A DNA stretch of 64,000 bases from Neobacillus muris. GTDB taxonomy: Bacteria > Bacillota > Bacilli > Bacillales > Cytobacillaceae. Positions 62,084 through 64,000 of the stretch are shown in pieces. Position 1 is the first letter of the stretch. Every line of letters begins with the position of its first letter. A model generated the notes under the pieces. That model ran no database searches. It was not told the origin of the DNA and worked only from the letters and a program-made list of their open reading frames with translations. The position numbers and the translations under genes were made by a program. Location: positions 155,382 to 219,381 of the forward strand of contig NZ_CALPDF010000004.1 of assembly GCF_943193175.1 (NCBI RefSeq), written 5' to 3'.

Positions 62084-63577
62084 TTAGTCTAATAGCTCAT
62101 TCACGATCTTGACGTATTTTCCAATCGTAGCTGCCGAGATTCCGTAGCGGCTGGCCAGTTCTTGCTGTGATACTTTTTCACTGCGCAGCCGGTGCCATAC
62201 ATATTCTACAGCACCTGCCCACGCCCGTTTATTGGATAACCGAATATTGGCTTTAAATCCCTCGACAAACACAGAAAACCACATTAAATATAGGCCTGAC
62301 TCCACTGCGCCGATAGGCTGGTAGTTTTCGTAAAAAAGCTCTGCCACTGCTTGAGCATCGGCTGTGACCGACTGTTTTCCTGAACGGATCAAGGAGATAT
62401 ACTCTTTTTCCAGCTGAGTAAATTTCTGATTTTGGAACAGCTGATTTGATGTGATGATTTCCTCTTTATTATCCGAAACGGTTGTCAGGAACAAGGCAAA
62501 TAAGCGTTCCTCTACGAAATCACTTTCTAATTTTTGAAAAATAGAACCAGTCAAATCCTCAAACCCGTTGGCAGCAACCTCTTTTGCATTCCACGGTTCC
62601 TGTCCCTCTTTTTCCGGGTTAAGTTCTAGCAGCAATTTCCAGATATTTTTCGCGAAATTTTCGCGTCCTGTGTAATATGCTGCATAAGAAAGCCAATAAT
62701 AAAAGGGAGCATCGGCTTCAAAGTTCTTTTTATATAATTTTTTTAACCAGAAATAGGCCAAGTCGTATTCCCCGACAAGTGCAAACGTGGTACCCAGTTT
62801 AAACTGCTGCTCACTAATCATCGGCTGGACTTTTTTCAAAGGTTCAAGCATCTCTGAAACATATTTATGCCGCCCTTGATAGTGGGCAAATACCGTTTTG
62901 TTGCATAAGGCATGCAAATTTCCTGGATTCAGTTCCAAAACTTGATTTAAAATGTCTTCAGCTTTTTCAGGTTTGCCTAAATAAAAATAGGCAAGCGCTA
63001 GGTTATTGTATGCGGACCAGTATTCCGGATATTCTTTAATAACTTCCTTTAACAGCTCAATGGCTTTGCTAAAATAGCCAGATTCGAGCAATTCGCGGGC
63101 CTGCTCCTGCATAGTAATAAGGTCATCCTGCCCGTAGTATTCTTCTTCAAGTTCTTCCGATTCCAACATGAGCAGTTCCAGCAGTTCCTCAGCATCGTCC
63201 GCAAAATCGCCATTTGGATCCATTTGCAAGTATAGCTGAGCATGATGAAACGCATCTTTAAAATACCCCAAGTGGGCGTAGTTGTTCGCTAAGAAGTAGT
63301 GGCATTCTACTAATTCTTGATCAAGATCTTCAAGGATGAGATGCAGAAGACGGTTGGAATTTTCGAATTCGCCTAGTTCAGTTGAGACTATCGCTAACTG
63401 GCAGGCAATCATCGGTTCACCTGGCTCAAGCTGAAGCGCCCGGTCAAGGTATTTCTTTGCTTTGTAGAAATCACGCCGATGGTAGGCCTTTATTCCTTTT
63501 TTAAAATAATATTCACCTGTAGGTACAAATGAAAGTATTTTTCCGTTTTGTATTCCTGCTTTTGCGTTTTTACCCAT
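62084..63577 (-). CDS. Tetratricopeptide-repeat protein (YvcD-like) with C-terminal HTH-like segment
   Basis: 497-residue soluble TPR protein. Repeats are visible at about residues 20-125 (GIKAYHRRDFYKAKKYLDRA, then LQLEPGEPMIACQLA) and 155-245 (LAYFYLGKPEKAEDILNQV, LELNPGNLHALC). The last ~30 residues, SQQELASRYGISAATIGKYV, read like a helix-turn-helix. Start at ATG 63577 with GTGGAGG upstream. It sits before trxB as yvcD does in B. subtilis. The role is unknown; TPRs suggest a protein partner. Confidence 0.85.
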   Translation of the reverse strand: MGKNAKAGIQNGKILSFVPTGEYYFKKGIKAYHRRDFYKAKKYLDRALQLEPGEPMIACQLAIVSTELGEFENSNRLLHLILEDLDQELVECHYFLANNYAHLGYFKDAFHHAQLYLQMDPNGDFADDAEELLELLMLESEELEEEYYGQDDLITMQEQARELLESGYFSKAIELLKEVIKEYPEYWSAYNNLALAYFYLGKPEKAEDILNQVLELNPGNLHALCNKTVFAHYQGRHKYVSEMLEPLKKVQPMISEQQFKLGTTFALVGEYDLAYFWLKKLYKKNFEADAPFYYWLSYAAYYTGRENFAKNIWKLLLELNPEKEGQEPWNAKEVAANGFEDLTGSIFQKLESDFVEERLFALFLTTVSDNKEEIITSNQLFQNQKFTQLEKEYISLIRSGKQSVTADAQAVAELFYENYQPIGAVESGLYLMWFSVFVEGFKANIRLSNKRAWAGAVEYVWHRLRSEKVSQQELASRYGISAATIGKYVKIVNELLD

Positions 63578-63724
63578 GAAGTCCTCCACTAACCTTTAAT
63601 AACTTATGTAGTATACCACAAGAAGTGCCCGTACGAGAAGGATTTAGAGTTGGCTTGTATGGAAAAATTATCAATTGTGAACAAGTTGTCATGTAGTAAG
63701 AGCAATTATGTGGTTTAAGATGTT
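63578..63724. other. Region between yvcD-like gene and the right array
   Basis: No gene seen. It should contain the promoter of the TPR gene; no strong -35/-10 pair was recognised. Confidence 0.5.
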
Positions 63725-64000
63725 CATGACGACAGAACTGAGGCTCTGACATTGACTTTTGTCCTCTTGAACGCTTCATGACGACAGAATTGGGGCTCTA
63801 GCATTGACTTTTGTCGTCTTGAACGCTTCATGGCGACAGAACTGAGGCTCTGACATTGACTTTTGTCCTCTTGAACGCTTCATGACGACAGAACTGAGGC
63901 TCTGACATTGACTTTTGTCCTCTTGAACGCTTCATGACGACAGAATTGGGGCTCTAGCATTGACTTTTGTCGTCTTGAACGCTTCATGGCGACAGAACTG
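63725..64000 (+). repeat. Second tandem array, 52-bp period, open at the window edge
   Basis: Units start CATGRCGACAGAA at 63725, 63777, 63829, 63881, 63933 and 63985, each exactly 52 bp apart. Two types: P (GAACTGAGGCTCTGACATTG ... GTCCTC) and Q (GAATTGGGGCTCTAGCATTG ... GTCGTC). The order P-Q-P is repeated as units 4-6, so there is a 156-bp higher-order unit. It shares CATGRCGACA, TTTTG at positions 33-37 and CTTGA at 42-46 with the array at 9504-11126. It continues beyond the window. Confidence 0.95.

Noticed and set aside
63570..63779. 69-aa minus-strand ORF overlapping the TPR gene start and right array
   Set aside because: It begins in array units and ends in the coding sequence of the TPR gene; it has no family features.

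Overview
The window is chromosomal DNA from a spore-forming member of the Bacillaceae. Gene content, AT-rich Shine-Dalgarno sites (AGGAGG or AGGTGAT) and gene order follow Bacillus subtilis in blocks: sufCDS-metQPN-yusE-yusF-gcvH-yusI-fadE-fadA-fadN, ssrA-smpB-rnr-esterase-secG, eno-gpmI-tpiA-pgk-gapA-cggR, and clpP/crh-whiA-yvcK-rapZ-yvcI-trxB-yvcD. It is not B. subtilis itself: it has a tungstate uptake operon, metY inside the met/yus block, rpoN next to cggR, and large tandem-repeat arrays. A relative such as Neobacillus, Mesobacillus or Cytobacillus is an inference.

Layout. 1-3200: Fe-S assembly genes sufC, sufD and the start of sufS (cut just before the catalytic Cys). 3508-8007: methionine acquisition, with the methionine ABC transporter metNPQ and the O-acetylhomoserine sulfhydrylase gene metY, each behind its own SAM (S-box) riboswitch and promoter. 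8017-9489: an SCP2-like protein and a NERD-domain protein with a zinc ribbon. 9504-11126: a 31-copy tandem array of a 52-bp unit. 11198-18940: yusE/yusF, gcvH, yusI and the fatty acid beta-oxidation operon fadN-fadA-fadE behind a perfect FadR box, then a tiny divergent yuzL gene. 18970-26608: a RodA/FtsW-type protein, a GalT-like protein, uppP, azoR, and the tupR-tupA-tupB-tupC tungstate operon. 26700-41868: a two-component system, yuaF-floT with a sigma-W-type promoter, an amino-acid permease, an orphan MASE3-PAS protein, nadE, a thioesterase, a CDF transporter, an AI-2E family protein, a polysaccharide deacetylase, pepV and a CotF-like coat protein. 41966-46563: trans-translation and RNA decay (ssrA, smpB, rnr) with an esterase and secG. 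46768-55594: the lower-glycolysis operon with its repressor gene cggR, a recognisable CggR operator, a glutaredoxin-like gene and rpoN. 55682-63577: a 21-bp repeat, tRNA-Arg, clpP with a CtsR box on its -35, and crh-whiA-yvcK-rapZ-yvcI-trxB-yvcD. 63725-64000: a second 52-bp-period array running off the window.

Regulation is readable at several places: two S-boxes, and FadR, CggR, CtsR and sigma-W-type sites with matching promoters. The least explained part is the pair of 52-bp-period arrays. They share length, strand and several aligned blocks, so they look like two diverged members of one repeat family of unknown function. No CRISPR, prophage or insertion sequence was recognised.
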